From Scalesia atractyloides (taxonomy: Eukaryota; Streptophyta; Magnoliopsida; Asterales; Asteraceae), in the NCBI GenBank assembly GCA_947069175.1, contig CAMTDV010000023.1:89526240-89590239 (forward strand): a stretch of 64,000 nucleotides of DNA, given 5' to 3'. The position numbers and the translations under genes were made by a program. Positions 44,261-55,550 of this stretch are shown in pieces. The number at the start of each line of letters is the position of its first letter. The first letter of the stretch is position 1. The notes beneath the pieces are model-generated. The model was given only the letters and a program-made list of their open reading frames with translations. It was not told where the DNA came from and searched no databases.

Positions 44261-44578
44261 TAGAAAGATGTATATTTGATATTTGAAGTTTGATTAGGTA
44301 TATATGATCTTACAAAATTTAGAGTAGTATATGTGAAATTTCCATTAAAAAAACGACAAAAATGAAGTTCCGTTAGATGCCACTTTGACATTATACTATG
44401 AATCAAAGGAAAGAGGCTTAAAAAAGCGCTTGTGTGCTATTGGTTGAGTTGTGGCGGTGAAACAAATCAGTGGATGTGCTTGGCATTCACTAATTTCCTT
44501 TTATTTGTTTTTACGATTTGTATTTCAGCATACATACAAATGGAAACAGATACAAAACACAAGTGATGCCGGTGGATG

Positions 44579-44668
44579 CTCGAGTGGGGTGATGACCAAC
44601 GTATCAAATATTAAACTAATAAGAACAAATATTACACTTAATCTTAGCCAAAAGGCCGAGAAACGTAT
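44579..44668 (-). pseudogene. U2 snRNA pseudogene, 5' part with promoter-like upstream sites
   Basis: Read on the minus strand, the sequence starts ATACGTTTCTCGGCCTTTTG and GCTAAGATTAAGTG, clearly the U2 5' end, and extends into stem IIa. The branch-site recognition region reads GTAATA instead of GTAGTA. Similarity ends near 44579. Upstream, TTATATAAAC (44692-44701) and TTTCACATCGG (44742-44752) resemble the plant snRNA TATA box and upstream sequence element, so this derives from a true gene copy and not only from RNA. Confidence 0.85.
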
Positions 44669-45049
44669 GCTTTTTCTTGTTTTGGACTATTGTTTATATA
44701 AGCAGCACCTGTCTGGCTGTCTCTTTGTGTTATTCACCAGACCGATGTGAAATTATGAGACACGTTTTCCCCTTGGTGGTTCAACAGTCACAAGCTTGCT
44801 TCCCATAAATATGATGATGTGGCAGCTGATATTACCCAAAAAACAGAAACCTAATTTATTGTTTGAGATGGCTTAGAACATTTTATGAACAAATCATTAA
44901 TAGCGAAGCTCAACTCAAGTTAAACCATTTTACAACATTTAATTATATTATCAAGAAAGAAACAAAATATTTTTTTGGATTTAAAATAAAGCAGAAACAT
45001 AAGTTATGATTTAACTTAATAGTAATATTTTTATCAAATATTGAATTAT

Positions 45050-45121
45050 GGATTGGAGGGGTGTGCCAGTCCAAGATAGGAGTGCAACACCAAAGCAACA
45101 CTTAAAGACCCTAATAGCTAT
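45050..45121 (-). pseudogene. U2 snRNA pseudogene, 3' part
   Basis: Minus strand matches the U2 3' domain (TGTTGCACTCC, GGCACACCCCTCC). It is followed at once by a second U2-related copy sharing the same 3' flank TTGAATTATGGATT, so the two arose by local duplication. Confidence 0.75.
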
Positions 45122-45130
45122 TTGAATTAT

Positions 45131-45364
45131 GGATTGGAGGGGTGTGCCAAGCCAAGGTAGTAGTGCAACACCAAAGCGATACTCAAAGGCCCTAATAGCA
45201 AGCTATTGTGATGGGTTTTTTCCTATAAAAAATAAGATTAATATCGAGTGAATAAATGGCCACATATCAGATATTAAATTGATAAGAACATATACCACAC
45301 TTCATCTTAGCCAATGTGGGATTATGAGATACTACACTTCATCTTAAATTAACGGAAAAGGTAT
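45131..45364 (-). pseudogene. U2 snRNA pseudogene, near full length with internal duplication
   Basis: On the minus strand it starts ATACCTTTTCCG and reaches GGCACACCCCTCC. Within the 5' half, AAGATGAAGTGT occurs twice, separated by a segment holding ATCCCACATTGG, an upstream-element-like motif. Upstream in the normal place are CCTATAGAAA (45389-45398) and ATCCCACATTG (45430-45441). The Sm-type site region reads TTATTTTTTAT. Confidence 0.82.
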
Positions 45365-45445
45365 GCTTTTTCAGTTATTGGGCTGCTGTTTCTATAGGCA
45401 GACCCTTCACCTCCGTTTTCTTCAATCAGCCAATGTGGGATTGTG

Positions 45446-45558
45446 AGATGATGATGATGATGATGATGATGATTATTATTATTAGTAGTAGTAGTGGTAG
45501 TGGTGGGAGTAGTGGTAGTGGTAGTGGTAGTAGTAGTGGTGGTAGTAGTAGTAGTAGT
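45446..45558. repeat. Compound trinucleotide microsatellite (GAT/TAG/GTG)
   Basis: (GAT)n grades into ATT, AGT and GGT triplets, just upstream of the U2 pseudogene promoter motifs. Confidence 0.95.
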
Positions 45559-45560
45559 TT

Positions 45561-46866
45561 CTCCTTTGGTATGTCACCTTAACCATCTACCACTACAAGG
45601 GTAAAGTGATAAACTAATACAGAATCCGCAGCATCCGAATACAAAGAAATTGTGACATTACCATTTTTTTGTGAAGAAGCTAAGAGACATTATTCACTCT
45701 TGTTACTTGTGTAATAAATCATGGGTCACCTGATACTTCACATGGTATAGTTTTAACAAATAGCCTTGATGGCCTAGGTACGTCTAATATGTGAAGTCCT
45801 ATGTTAGATTCCTACGCTATCAAATGATCTAGGTGTTTATGGATCTGTACGATCCGGACCTTGATGCTTTGGAAAAACAGCGTTATGTCTGGTTCAGGAA
45901 TTAACCTTGTCATATAAAAAACAAAATGAATTTCATTGCCTTCCACTTCAATCTGTATGCATTTTAAATAATTTAACACAAAAAAGGTTACCAATCTGTC
46001 AAAATGGGTCAGTTTAATTTTTAGGTACCATACTTTCACAATTTATAATAGTAATTACATTTTTCACATGGATTATCGTCTCATCTGCAAGTAAAAACTA
46101 ACCATCAAGACACAATTTTGCATAACATCCCAAATTTGGTCAAAACTAGTTGTTTTCCGTAACCATTCTCTACTCGTTACATGAATAATAGAACTAGACG
46201 AAATACTCTGAAAGAAACACGTCTAGCATGCAAGTAACCATAGATAAAATGATTCAAGACCAATAAGGGTCAACTCCCGACTCTAAAAGGTTTGAGCACT
46301 AAAAACACTAAGTAACCGAGGTTTAGAGTTTAGATATTAACAATGGAGGAAGCTTAATCACTATTACAGATTGACAATAGTTGCAAATCAAGTTCTAAAC
46401 AGAGAATAAGCTTCAACTTTTGCAACTCTCTCTTGGACTGATCTCAATCTCGCTCTGCCGAAATATGGAGTTTTCTTTCTTTGTAAATGAGAACCAAGTC
46501 AACCCCATTCACTTAGATTCATAAACAACAAACTTCGTTTTAGGAAACTTTGACCCGCATTTTGTTAGATCTGAGGTTACCCTCAACAACACATAGGCCA
46601 GAATGCACAAGGTCCTGGTATAATAACTTATGATATTGTGGATGGTTGCGAGCATTCACACCTCATCCGAACATGGATATAGCAGACCTACAACCTTGTG
46701 TGCACGTTAGTGATTACTTATTATATGTGGCTCAGTGAGTACTTATGATGAAATTTAGTATGCTTATAATCAGTCTTTTGACATGTTATGCTTTCATTCT
46801 GTTGTGTTCGGTAAGCATAAGGCACCATCACAACAAGTGGATTGTAAAGAATAACATTGACTTTAA
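45561..46866. other. AT-rich intergenic DNA, nothing recognised
   Basis: No frame, repeat or RNA motif I could support. Confidence 0.55.
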
Positions 46867-47032
46867 ATTGGAGGGGTGCGACAAGCCAAGCCAAGGCAGT
46901 AGTGCAACACCAAGACGACGCTTAAAGGCCCCAATAGCAAGCTATTGTGATGGGCTTTTCCCCCTGAAAAATAAGATTAATATCGAGTGAGCCGATGGCT
47001 CACATATCAGATATTAAACTGATAAAAACACC
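46867..47032 (-). pseudogene. U2 snRNA pseudogene lacking the 5' end
   Basis: Minus strand runs from the TTTAATATCTGATATGTG region to the 3' domain. Stem IIa is GAGCC-ATC-GGCTC, perfectly paired. The first ~45 nt are absent, and TTTTTATCAG abuts unrelated DNA. Confidence 0.82.
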
Positions 47033-48379
47033 TGTTTTCCTTTGCCTTCTCAGGATACAACATATTAATGCCTAATATACTAGCTTATTTAGATCATTAA
47101 CGGTTCACTCAAATTAAATAATCCACAACTGCGACATGTTTGTTAATATCTAAGTATAAAACTCTTCATAAACTTCACCACAGGCGTCTTACTCGCACCA
47201 TCCAAGAGAAAAATACAGAATCCACATGCTCAGCTTGCATCAGAATACAAGGAAATTAGATTATGATATTACCATATCATTGCTACAAACTGCCTTCAAT
47301 ATGAACAGTGATGGAACCAGATGTTTTAGTCAGAGGGTCCTCATAAGGTGGTTTTTCTTTTTGGATACAATTAGAAGGTCAAACTCATGTTTTTGTTACG
47401 TAGAACTCAGATTTTATATTAAAAATCTAACAACTTCCTGTAATCAGAGTCAACGGACCCTCTTGACTCCCCTCTGGGTCTGCCCCTGAATATGAATTAA
47501 AAAATTATCCATTAGAGGACAAGCACAATTATCTTTTACACACATCAGTTAGGGAAAACACCCACTATGACAACTTGATTTTCATAATGAGCAACTCCAC
47601 TAGTTACTCCAGGATATTGTATAAGAATGATGATAATCTAGGCTTTTAATCAAGATCACAGTTAATCTTAGCATAGTGAGCATATTATTGGACCCTTTCC
47701 AAATCAGTTAAAGAGCGCACCGAACAGCTACTGTTGAATGAGATAAAAATCGTTTTCCTTTATCTTCTTCATCCACCGATTGCTCATATTATTCTACTGA
47801 GTTATTAACTGAAACTTGATCGACATTTTGCGCCAAACCTGGTATGGTATATTACAAACCTTGTAGAACTTCACATTCGGGTGATATACTTTCGCTTGAA
47901 TTTGAGACTTGATGAAAGATCAAGCGTCAAAACATCGTTCAATCATGGGTGACTGACTATAAATGTGGGTCTTTTACGTCCCTCCTCATTCAACTTGCTT
48001 TCGATTATCCTTATATGGAAGGACTTATCAAATTCATATTTGCGTATAAGAGACGATAAAAGATCAACTGTTTATTTACAACGATAAATGATCACCTTGT
48101 TATTTATTAGGTAGTTGATTTATCACGTTTAAGTTCTTATTGCCTTATCTTACAATCATACATTTTTACAGTGTAGTGTATATTGTACAAGAATCTATGG
48201 TTAATTGATGGTTTTTATTAATAATCCCCATAGTTGAATATATCATGTAACTTTATTTCTTTGATCCACATGATACTTTTTCCCATAAAAATCTTATATG
48301 ATTTGTAACTTTTGACACCAACATAGATAACTAGTCATATAGACCTGAAATTTTATTTATCCATAGCAGTGTTGCAGAA
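47033..48379. other. AT-rich intergenic DNA, nothing recognised
   Basis: No supported feature. Confidence 0.55.
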
Positions 48380-48850
48380 GTCGCTGAGCGCTCTGTAGTC
48401 GGCCGAGTGGGAAGTTGGGAGTACTCGGAGAGTATTCGGACATGTTAAATAAGAAATTAACTATTGGATATTTTATATGTGTCAAAATAAGTGTAATTTA
48501 TGTCAAAATGTTAAATATAAAGTAATTAATTATTGGATATTTTATATGTGTCAAAATAAGCGTAATTCATGTCAAAACTATCATTATTCATGTCAAAATT
48601 AGCATAACTCATGTCAAAATTAGCATAATCCCGAGTAGTCGCCGAGTAGTTGATTGAGCAATCCAAGTAGTCGTTGAGTATTCCAAGGTTCCCACAAAGT
48701 ATTTGACCTAGTATTCCGAGTAGTTGGCTGAGTATTCCGAGTAGGCCGAGTTTCACCGCCTCCGACTTATAAAGACCGACTTGTAGTAACTCTCCAAGGT
48801 AAGGTTCCGAGTACTGAGTAGTCGCCGAGTACTTGGCTTTGGCCTAGCAA
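48380..48850. repeat. Degenerate repeats: GTCAAAA units and GAGTAGTC units
   Basis: A ~65-bp block (TATTGGATATTTTATATGTG, then TCAAAATAAG) is duplicated at 48472 and 48533, followed by several TCATGTCAAAATTAGCATAA units. A second set, built on GAGTAGT and GAGTATTCC, covers 48634-48840. Confidence 0.7.
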
Positions 48851-49239
48851 TATCCGAAACTGATAAATAGCGTATAATTAAGACTTTAAGAGTAGATTAA
48901 ATTGTTGTTACTTGTAGGTCAACCCAACAGGTTATTTACAAAATCCAGTCCCTGAAAGCCCACTAGCCCAGTATAGACTGAGCCCATATAATAAAGCCCA
49001 TGTTTCATTATAATCAATACAACAAACCAAGAAATAAATCGCATACAAACCATCTACCCATCACCTTCTCCTATCATACATATCTAAGGTCTTGCTATGG
49101 AACTATAATAAGGAACAACAGAAATAAAATAAAACTATGAAAAGAAAACCTTAACTTATTTGTATATCGAACCGAACTTGACAAACGCAAGATGAATAAA
49201 ACCGTGTGTCAACCTAACCGGGCCAGTGGGCCATCTTCA

Positions 49240-51192
49240 TTAATCAAGTTTCACTGACAAGAACAAGTAATGCACAAACCAAAACGAAGAAAGAAACCCA
49301 ACCGTGCATGTGGCTAGCATGATCGCTAGAACCATCAAGAGCGAGTAACCCAAGTACAGTGTAGCCGAGACCGGCCCGCTCAAGCTCTTGAGGTCGAAAA
49401 TAAGATAGTTTATCGAGTACAAGAAAATGTACAACGCAACTGAGCCCGAAGCAAAGAAAGATTTCCACCACCACTTCCCATCCTCAACACAAAGATGCAT
49501 GTAGGTCAAAACTAGCAACACCTCGGCACAAACGACGACTAAAAGAATCAAAACAACAAGTAAGAACCCGAAAACGTAGTACACCCGACCCATCCAAATA
49601 CTAGACATGATGAAGAAAAGCTCGATGAAAAGCGTGCCGAACGGCAGAGTTCCCGCACCTAAAACTAAAAGCCAAGATGGGTACTTTTGAGCCGGAATTT
49701 CACGTGGGATTTGATTGGTTCGAACAGGGTACTCGATATGGCCCACTTTTGCACCAAAGTAACCGCCAACAAACGTTAAAGGAACCGAAATGCAAAACCA
49801 TAGTAAAATAAGGATAACAAATAACGAAAACGGGATAGCACCGGTGCTGTGGGACCCCCATAAGAGAAAGTTTAAGGTAAAGAGGATTAAAAACGCGATA
49901 CCAGGGAAAAAAACGCGACTTTCCACGAAACCGACACCCATCCTCTGTGGTCCCACAGAAGATCGTCCGCCACATACGCACAGCAACATAACCGGCTAAA
50001 ATTCCGAGAATCATGTAGAAGATTAGCATACTGGTCACGAGGGTCCCACGTGAAGCCGGTGACATGAACCCGAGAGCCGCAAACATTATCGTCACAACTG
50101 CCATTCCGAGAATCTGAACCCCGTCCCCCGACCATTACACATAAAAGAGACACATTACTAGGAGCCCGAAAACATCGGCCACAACAAGCTTCCAACCCGA
50201 TAACTCTTCGTTCATCTGGGCTTGTGCCTCCTTGTCTAACTCCTCATAATGAGTCAAATCGCGTCTAACCGTACGCAAAAAGATCACGAGAACGATTCCC
50301 GCTAAGAAAGTGATTACCATAACTGAGTTCAAAATCGAGAACCAGTGCACTTTCGCACCCTCCATTTTTAAATACGCGTCCCATCTTGACGGCCACTTAA
50401 TGTCACTCTCGACAAACGAAACCTCGTAAGTGAAAGCAACGGGCTCATTTTCCTTTATCGTCATACCAACGATGTTTTCCTCGCACGTGATTTTCGACGG
50501 GTATTTCCCGTAAGTTTCTAGTTTCTTTAACGAATCGAGATTATGCCTAACGCTGCAAGGCGTTACTTCATCGACACCAAATCCGGAACATTCCCGATTT
50601 CCAATAAGGATTACCTCATGCATCTCCGGTCCCCATTACGCTCGCCACATTCGTCTCCTCGTACTTATGAACCAAAACCGTAAACTTCAAGTGGTTATAG
50701 ATATAATAACCTTCTTGACCTTTGATCCCTATCGGATACCCGGTCCACCTCAAATAATAAGTATCCCTCTTCGTGTACCGAATAGCGGGCAAGTTATCAA
50801 GCATCACATTCACCTGATAAATCTCATCGATCCTGTTCGTTAACAGCTTATACTCATCACTCGACAACGGTTTCGTTTGACAAACAAAGATCTCAGATTC
50901 ATTTTTAAACATTTTGAACTTGTAAGGCAGTTTTTGATCCGATCACCCATCAAAAGCTCACCAAGATTCTCAGCACTCTCTTTTACACCCTCAGGGGGTT
51001 TACAAAAGGGTAAACTGTAATAACTGTAAGGGATTTCTGTATCATTGGAAGTCAAAGAGTTGACTTTTACAGATAATGGATCACCTACTGTATATTTGTG
51101 TCGGAACTACCCGGAAGATAAAACCCATGACCCAGTTGAGATATCATGCAGATTAATAACACCCAGATCATGAATTTATCTAAAACTTCCAT
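49240..51192 (-). pseudogene. TM9SF (nonaspanin, endomembrane 70 family), full length, frameshifted
   Basis: TM9SF/TMN proteins are nine-helix endomembrane (Golgi/endosome) proteins. The start (51192) MEVLDKFMIWVLLICMISQL is a signal peptide, followed by FYLPGS, the usual mature start. The lumenal domain contains YSLPFCKPPEG, ESEIFVCQTKPLS and YYIYNHLKFTVLVH. The membrane part carries GFMSPASRGTLVT, NFLLWGSHSTGAIPF and GTLPFGTLFIELFFIMSSIW. It ends FWFVHYLFLSVKLD; the terminal KxD matches the known Golgi-retention/ER-export signal of plant TMN proteins. Total span ~651 codons fits the family, with no intron. At least seven frameshifts (about 51110, 50935, 50630, 50190, 50112, 49975, 49925) break it, several in runs of G or T, yet there are no independent nonsense codons. 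Either a very young pseudogene or a real gene with sequence errors. Confidence 0.9.
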
Positions 51193-51526
51193 ATTGAGTG
51201 ATCTTTGTGTCGGATCTGAAAACCCTAATTGGGAAAAACTGTAAATTAATTGGCAATTGTAAGAGTATGTAAGAGTTTGAATGGAATTGGTAACAAGTAT
51301 GTAATTAAGAAAGGTAAAGATGAATTAAATAGTGAATTAATTATAATTTAGGAATGTGAAAGATGATGATTGTACTTACCTTATGGAGTGAATTAGGGCT
51401 TGCAGAATTGGGGAAGAATTGGGTCCCTTTTTCTGATTTTGGCTGAATTGTCTGGTATATAAATGAAAGTGACATTGCGTCGAATGTCATCAACAACGAT
51501 TTTATCAGCTTCTTTTTGTTTCTTTT
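51193..51526. other. Upstream region of the TM9SF gene
   Basis: Probably 5' UTR or promoter on the minus strand; no clear TATA box or splice pair could be fixed. Confidence 0.4.
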
Positions 51527-51613
51527 CCATCTTGTTGTCATCAAATAGTTAGGGGTATTTTTTCAAGTTGTTTTTGTTTATTTATTCCATCTTGTTGTCA
51601 TCAAATAGTTAGG
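51527..51613. repeat. Direct duplication of ~26 bp
   Basis: CATCTTGTTGTCATCAAATA plus GTTAGG occurs at about 51528 and again at about 51588. Confidence 0.9.
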
Positions 51614-53168
51614 AATTCCTATTCGAGTTTGTGAACACTAGAAATAAGGGATTTTCAAGAGGATGGTTTGGTTTTATTTTAGGTAAACCGTTAGGAACTT
51701 TGCTTTTCTGTTTATTTAGGTGTTCTTTGCATGTTGTCGTTGTTCGGTTTGTCTATATCGTGCAATATTGTTCCTTATTATGCGTTTGTATAGTTTAGGA
51801 AGGCAAAAATTTCCGAGCTCAACGGATATACCTAAGCATTTGAGACGGGTATATATGATACCCGACGAGTATTGGGGGGAAAAATATCACGGGTATGAGA
51901 TTAAATAATACCCGACCTAATTACCCGAAACTATATTTCTGTTTACCCCAAAATATATATCCGAAAACTTTTGAGTTTTTTATTTACTTCCCTTTAACTA
52001 TTGTTTAGAAATGTTTTATTCTTATAGATTTATTATTTAAAAAATAAACTTTTAATTTGAAATATATATTTTAATGACATTATTATATTTTATACGCTAT
52101 GAAATATAAAATTACTTTTCGAGATTAATATTATAAGATATTTACATTTTTATGAAATCTATCATATATTATTATGATGATTATGATATATACACTATTA
52201 AATATAATTTTTTTTTGAGATTAACATCATAATATATTTACATTTTTACAAAGTCTATCAAATATTTATGATATGTATGTTATTTATCATAATTTTATAT
52301 ATTATATAGATATTTAAAAACATAAAGTTTGAAGAAATATATTATATATATATATACACACACATGAAAATTCCAATTGATATACCTGATACCCGACAGA
52401 TAATGAGCCAGGTGTAGGACGAGATTTAGCAACCGGGTATAGGTATAGAATTAGTCGTACCTAACCCATTACCATCTATAGTATACTTATGTTTTTCTTA
52501 TGTGTGGATGTTTTTAGTGCCCTTGTATGTTTTAGTTGATTGTAATGGTTAGATCTGACTTTGGAGCTACTGATCTTACTAGAAGTAGTTTCTTTATTTT
52601 GTGGGTAGAGCTAAGATTTGTCTGCATTTTATTATTCTCAGACATTGTTAATAGCTTGGATACGAGTGAGTTATACTGGGTATTATAGGTTATTCTTGTT
52701 GTCATCACATAGATTTTAATAATGTTATTTTTAATTTTATTTAATATTAGTGCTAATACTCGCAAACTTGGCGGTGTTAAGAAATGATATGCTTTTTATT
52801 GTTTGAAAAAAAATTAAGTAAATAAGTCATATTTAAGCATCCTCTTGTATATTTTAGATATTTTATTATTATTTTTTCGCATGTCTAATGAGGTTGATCG
52901 TCAATAAGATAACTCACATACTGAAACATATGTATTAAATTGTATTACAAGTATAATATTTCGTTTCATTGTGTATGAAATCTTATGCATCAAATTGTAT
53001 AACTTCATTACGACAAGTCAAAATGTATTTTAACCGGAAATCAAACATTTTGATTCAAACCGCATTATACCTGTGCGTCAAACTGTAGTGTCGTTTATAT
53101 TAAATATATTTGATTAATTAGAAGATTGTTTAGTTTAGTTTTGATTCTTCTTTTCCATTTGATGTGTA
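51614..53168. other. AT-rich intergenic DNA
   Basis: Between 51815 and 52490 there are scattered GGTATA/TACCCG motifs at both ends that suggest an old transposon, but no clean ends. Confidence 0.4.
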
Positions 53169-53176
53169 ATCTTGTT

Positions 53177-53700
53177 TAGGGCTGCAAACGAACCAAACGT
53201 TTGGTGAACCGTTCGTGAACCGTTCAGCGAGAAGTTTGTTTGTGTCGGTTCGTTTATTAAACAAACGAACACAAACAAGAAAATTCGTTCGTTTAGTTAA
53301 ACGAACGAACATGAACAGAGGCCACGTTCGTTCATTTATGTTCATGAATGTTGGGTAACGTGTTCGATTGTGTTCTATAGTTTATTAGTGTTTTTGGTTT
53401 TTATATTTTATTTATTAATCGTCAATGTGTTATATAATATGTTCATGAACACTTGTTTGTGCTCCCGTGTTTCCATTTGTGTTCATGAACATTAGTTTGT
53501 GCCCGCCCATATGTGTTTATCAATGTTCGTTTTCTTCGTTGACTAAAATTAATAAACAAACACAAACGAACACGAACAAGTTCATTTCCTTAACAAACGA
53601 ACACGAACATAAAAACTAGTTCGGTAAGTTTGCATAAACAGTTCGTAAACACATATATTTCTTAACAAACGAACACGAACAAGATCCGTTTGCAGCACTA
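53177..53700. mobile_element. hAT-type MITE, 524 bp
   Basis: Terminal inverted repeats TAGGGCTGCAAACG (53177-) and CGTTTGCAGCACTA (-53700), with one mismatch, are flanked by a perfect 8-bp target duplication ATCTTGTT (53169-53176 and 53701-53708). The interior has no transposase but many subterminal AACGAACA and TGTTCGTT motifs in both directions, which in hAT elements are transposase binding sites. Confidence 0.9.
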
Positions 53701-54165
53701 ATCTTGTTTTTCTCTTCTAAAGTATTTATGCATACCTGAATTTCAAAGCACAAGACATATCTTTAGACAAAAACTTATAATTTTTTTGCTTTGGTTATTT
53801 TAAAAAGAATGAAGTATAAGAGTACAAAACTTTGAATTTTTTGCTTTAGTTATTTTATAAAGAATGAAGTATATTATACATAGTTGAGATTGACAAGTTA
53901 ATTAAAGTTATTTTTTATTATAATTAAATGGATGCAGGAAAAAATTGAAATAGGGCCTTATAACATATTTTTCTTGACTAATTCATTATATCACTCATTT
54001 TTTTTCTAAACCCACTCAATTTTTTTCTAAACCCATTTAAGAGGATGTTTAATTCTAGAACCACTAGTGTACATGCGAATTAGCCTTCGCAGTTTAGTAC
54101 ACATATGACAAAGAGTAAATTCTCACGTGAATTTGCATTGTGAATTTATTAAATTATGTCTGTTA

Positions 54166-54300
54166 ATATGGAGTTAGCTTACTTGGTAGAGGTACTGTCT
54201 TTTAAAAAAGAAATCCCGAGTTCAAACCTGGACATAGGTAATTAAATTAGAATTATTGGTATAATAGAGTAGAAGTAAGCGTTGGCATTCCAAAAAAAAA
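54166..54300 (+). mobile_element. tRNA-derived SINE
   Basis: A box TAGCTTACTTGG (54175-54186) and B box GAGTTCAAACC (from 54218), 31 nt apart, then a ~70-bp tRNA-unrelated body ending in CCAAAAAAAAA. No clear target duplication. It is independent of the LTR modules and points to a Pol III tRNA-like source. Confidence 0.7.
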
Positions 54301-54438
54301 TAACTTCTGTGTAACTATAATGTGAATTCACGCGTGAATTTTCGTCAGTTTTTGTATCACATATAATATTCATTTCATGGATTGTAATGGAAATAAAATG
54401 GGAATTCGCGCAGAAATTAAAATTTAATTTATAATTTA

Positions 54439-54605
54439 GGTGCGTTTGTTTTGCAAAATGGAATGAAATTTGGATCGAATTAAAATGCAGATCTCTTCCT
54501 TTTGTTGTTCAATTCAAAATCATTTTTTTTGAAACCAACAAAATAAAGAGTGAAATTAACATTCCAATTCTCTCAAGATTTCATTTTATTCCATGAAACG
54601 AACAC
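54439..54605. mobile_element. Small MITE, PIF/Harbinger-like, 167 bp
   Basis: Imperfect inverted ends GGTGCGTTTGTTTT and ATGAAACGAACAC, extending inward through ATGGAATGAAAT, with TTA on both sides (54436-54438 and 54606-54608). Confidence 0.65.
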
Positions 54606-54790
54606 TTAAATTTTCAATTCTTGATTTACACTTCATCAACCTTATTTAAAGAATACAACATTGGTATCAAATTGTTAGTTGTGATTAAGATACTTTAATT
54701 TTAGGAAAAATGTGATTATTGAAAAAAAATACCAAGTCCGGTGGTTTTGTCAAGTGGACCCGTAAAAAAAGGAAGAAACATATATTATTG

Positions 54791-55540
54791 GGTCAATTGC
54801 ATATTTCCTCTTATACAATTTTTTAATTGCATATTTATTCAACCCAAAATTAGAATTGCAGATATCCTCTTTCTTGACTAATAAAATTGCGTATTTGTCT
54901 ATTTTGATTTTTTTATTAAAAATAAATCATATAATGACTCTTTTACCCTCAATTTCATAAAACTTAAAAAACTGTATTATTACAAATTTTTTACTAGTTT
55001 TTGTGTTTTGTTCATATTTTTTCTATTTTTATTTTTTTATATTTCGCTAGTTAGTTTGTTTTTCGATTTTGCATCGTTATTAAGTATATGTGAGCTATAG
55101 GTTGAAACGTTAAGAGATTTTATCTTGAAAAGGAAGCTTTTGACAATCATTTATGCTTGAACTGTATTTATTTATAATAGTTTTGATCATAAACAGTATT
55201 TATTTTGTAATGTGATTTACAATCTTCTACTATATGATGATAGAACGTAAACAACATTTGAATATTAGAACTGATTATTTTGTCTCCGTCTAATGAGTTT
55301 ATATGAAAATGTTACCCCAACCTGATGAGAAAACAAAATAAAATGGTACCTGATAGCTAAACCATTCGAAAATTGCAGAAATTTTTTATCTGTTTATATT
55401 GCTATAAGAATACAACCAAATAATCTTCCATAAACACAAAAATTGAAATAAACATAAAAGGGGAAATATGCAATTTCAATTTTGAATTTGGATAAATATG
55501 CAATTAAGAAGCAAAAGAAGGGGAAATATACAATTCTCCT
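54791..55540. mobile_element. Long-inverted-repeat element (~750 bp), Mutator-like candidate
   Basis: About 80-bp terminal inverted repeats: left GGTCAATTGCATATTTCC, right GGGGAAATATACAATTCTCC, with internal matches such as AATTGCATATTTAT. Flanks ATATTATTG and AAATTATTG agree at 8 of 9 bases. No coding sequence inside. Confidence 0.6.
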
Positions 55541-55550
55541 AAATTATTGT

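Noticed and set aside
51815..52490. Transposon suggested by TACCCG/GGGTA motifs
   Set aside because: No matching ends or target duplication could be defined.
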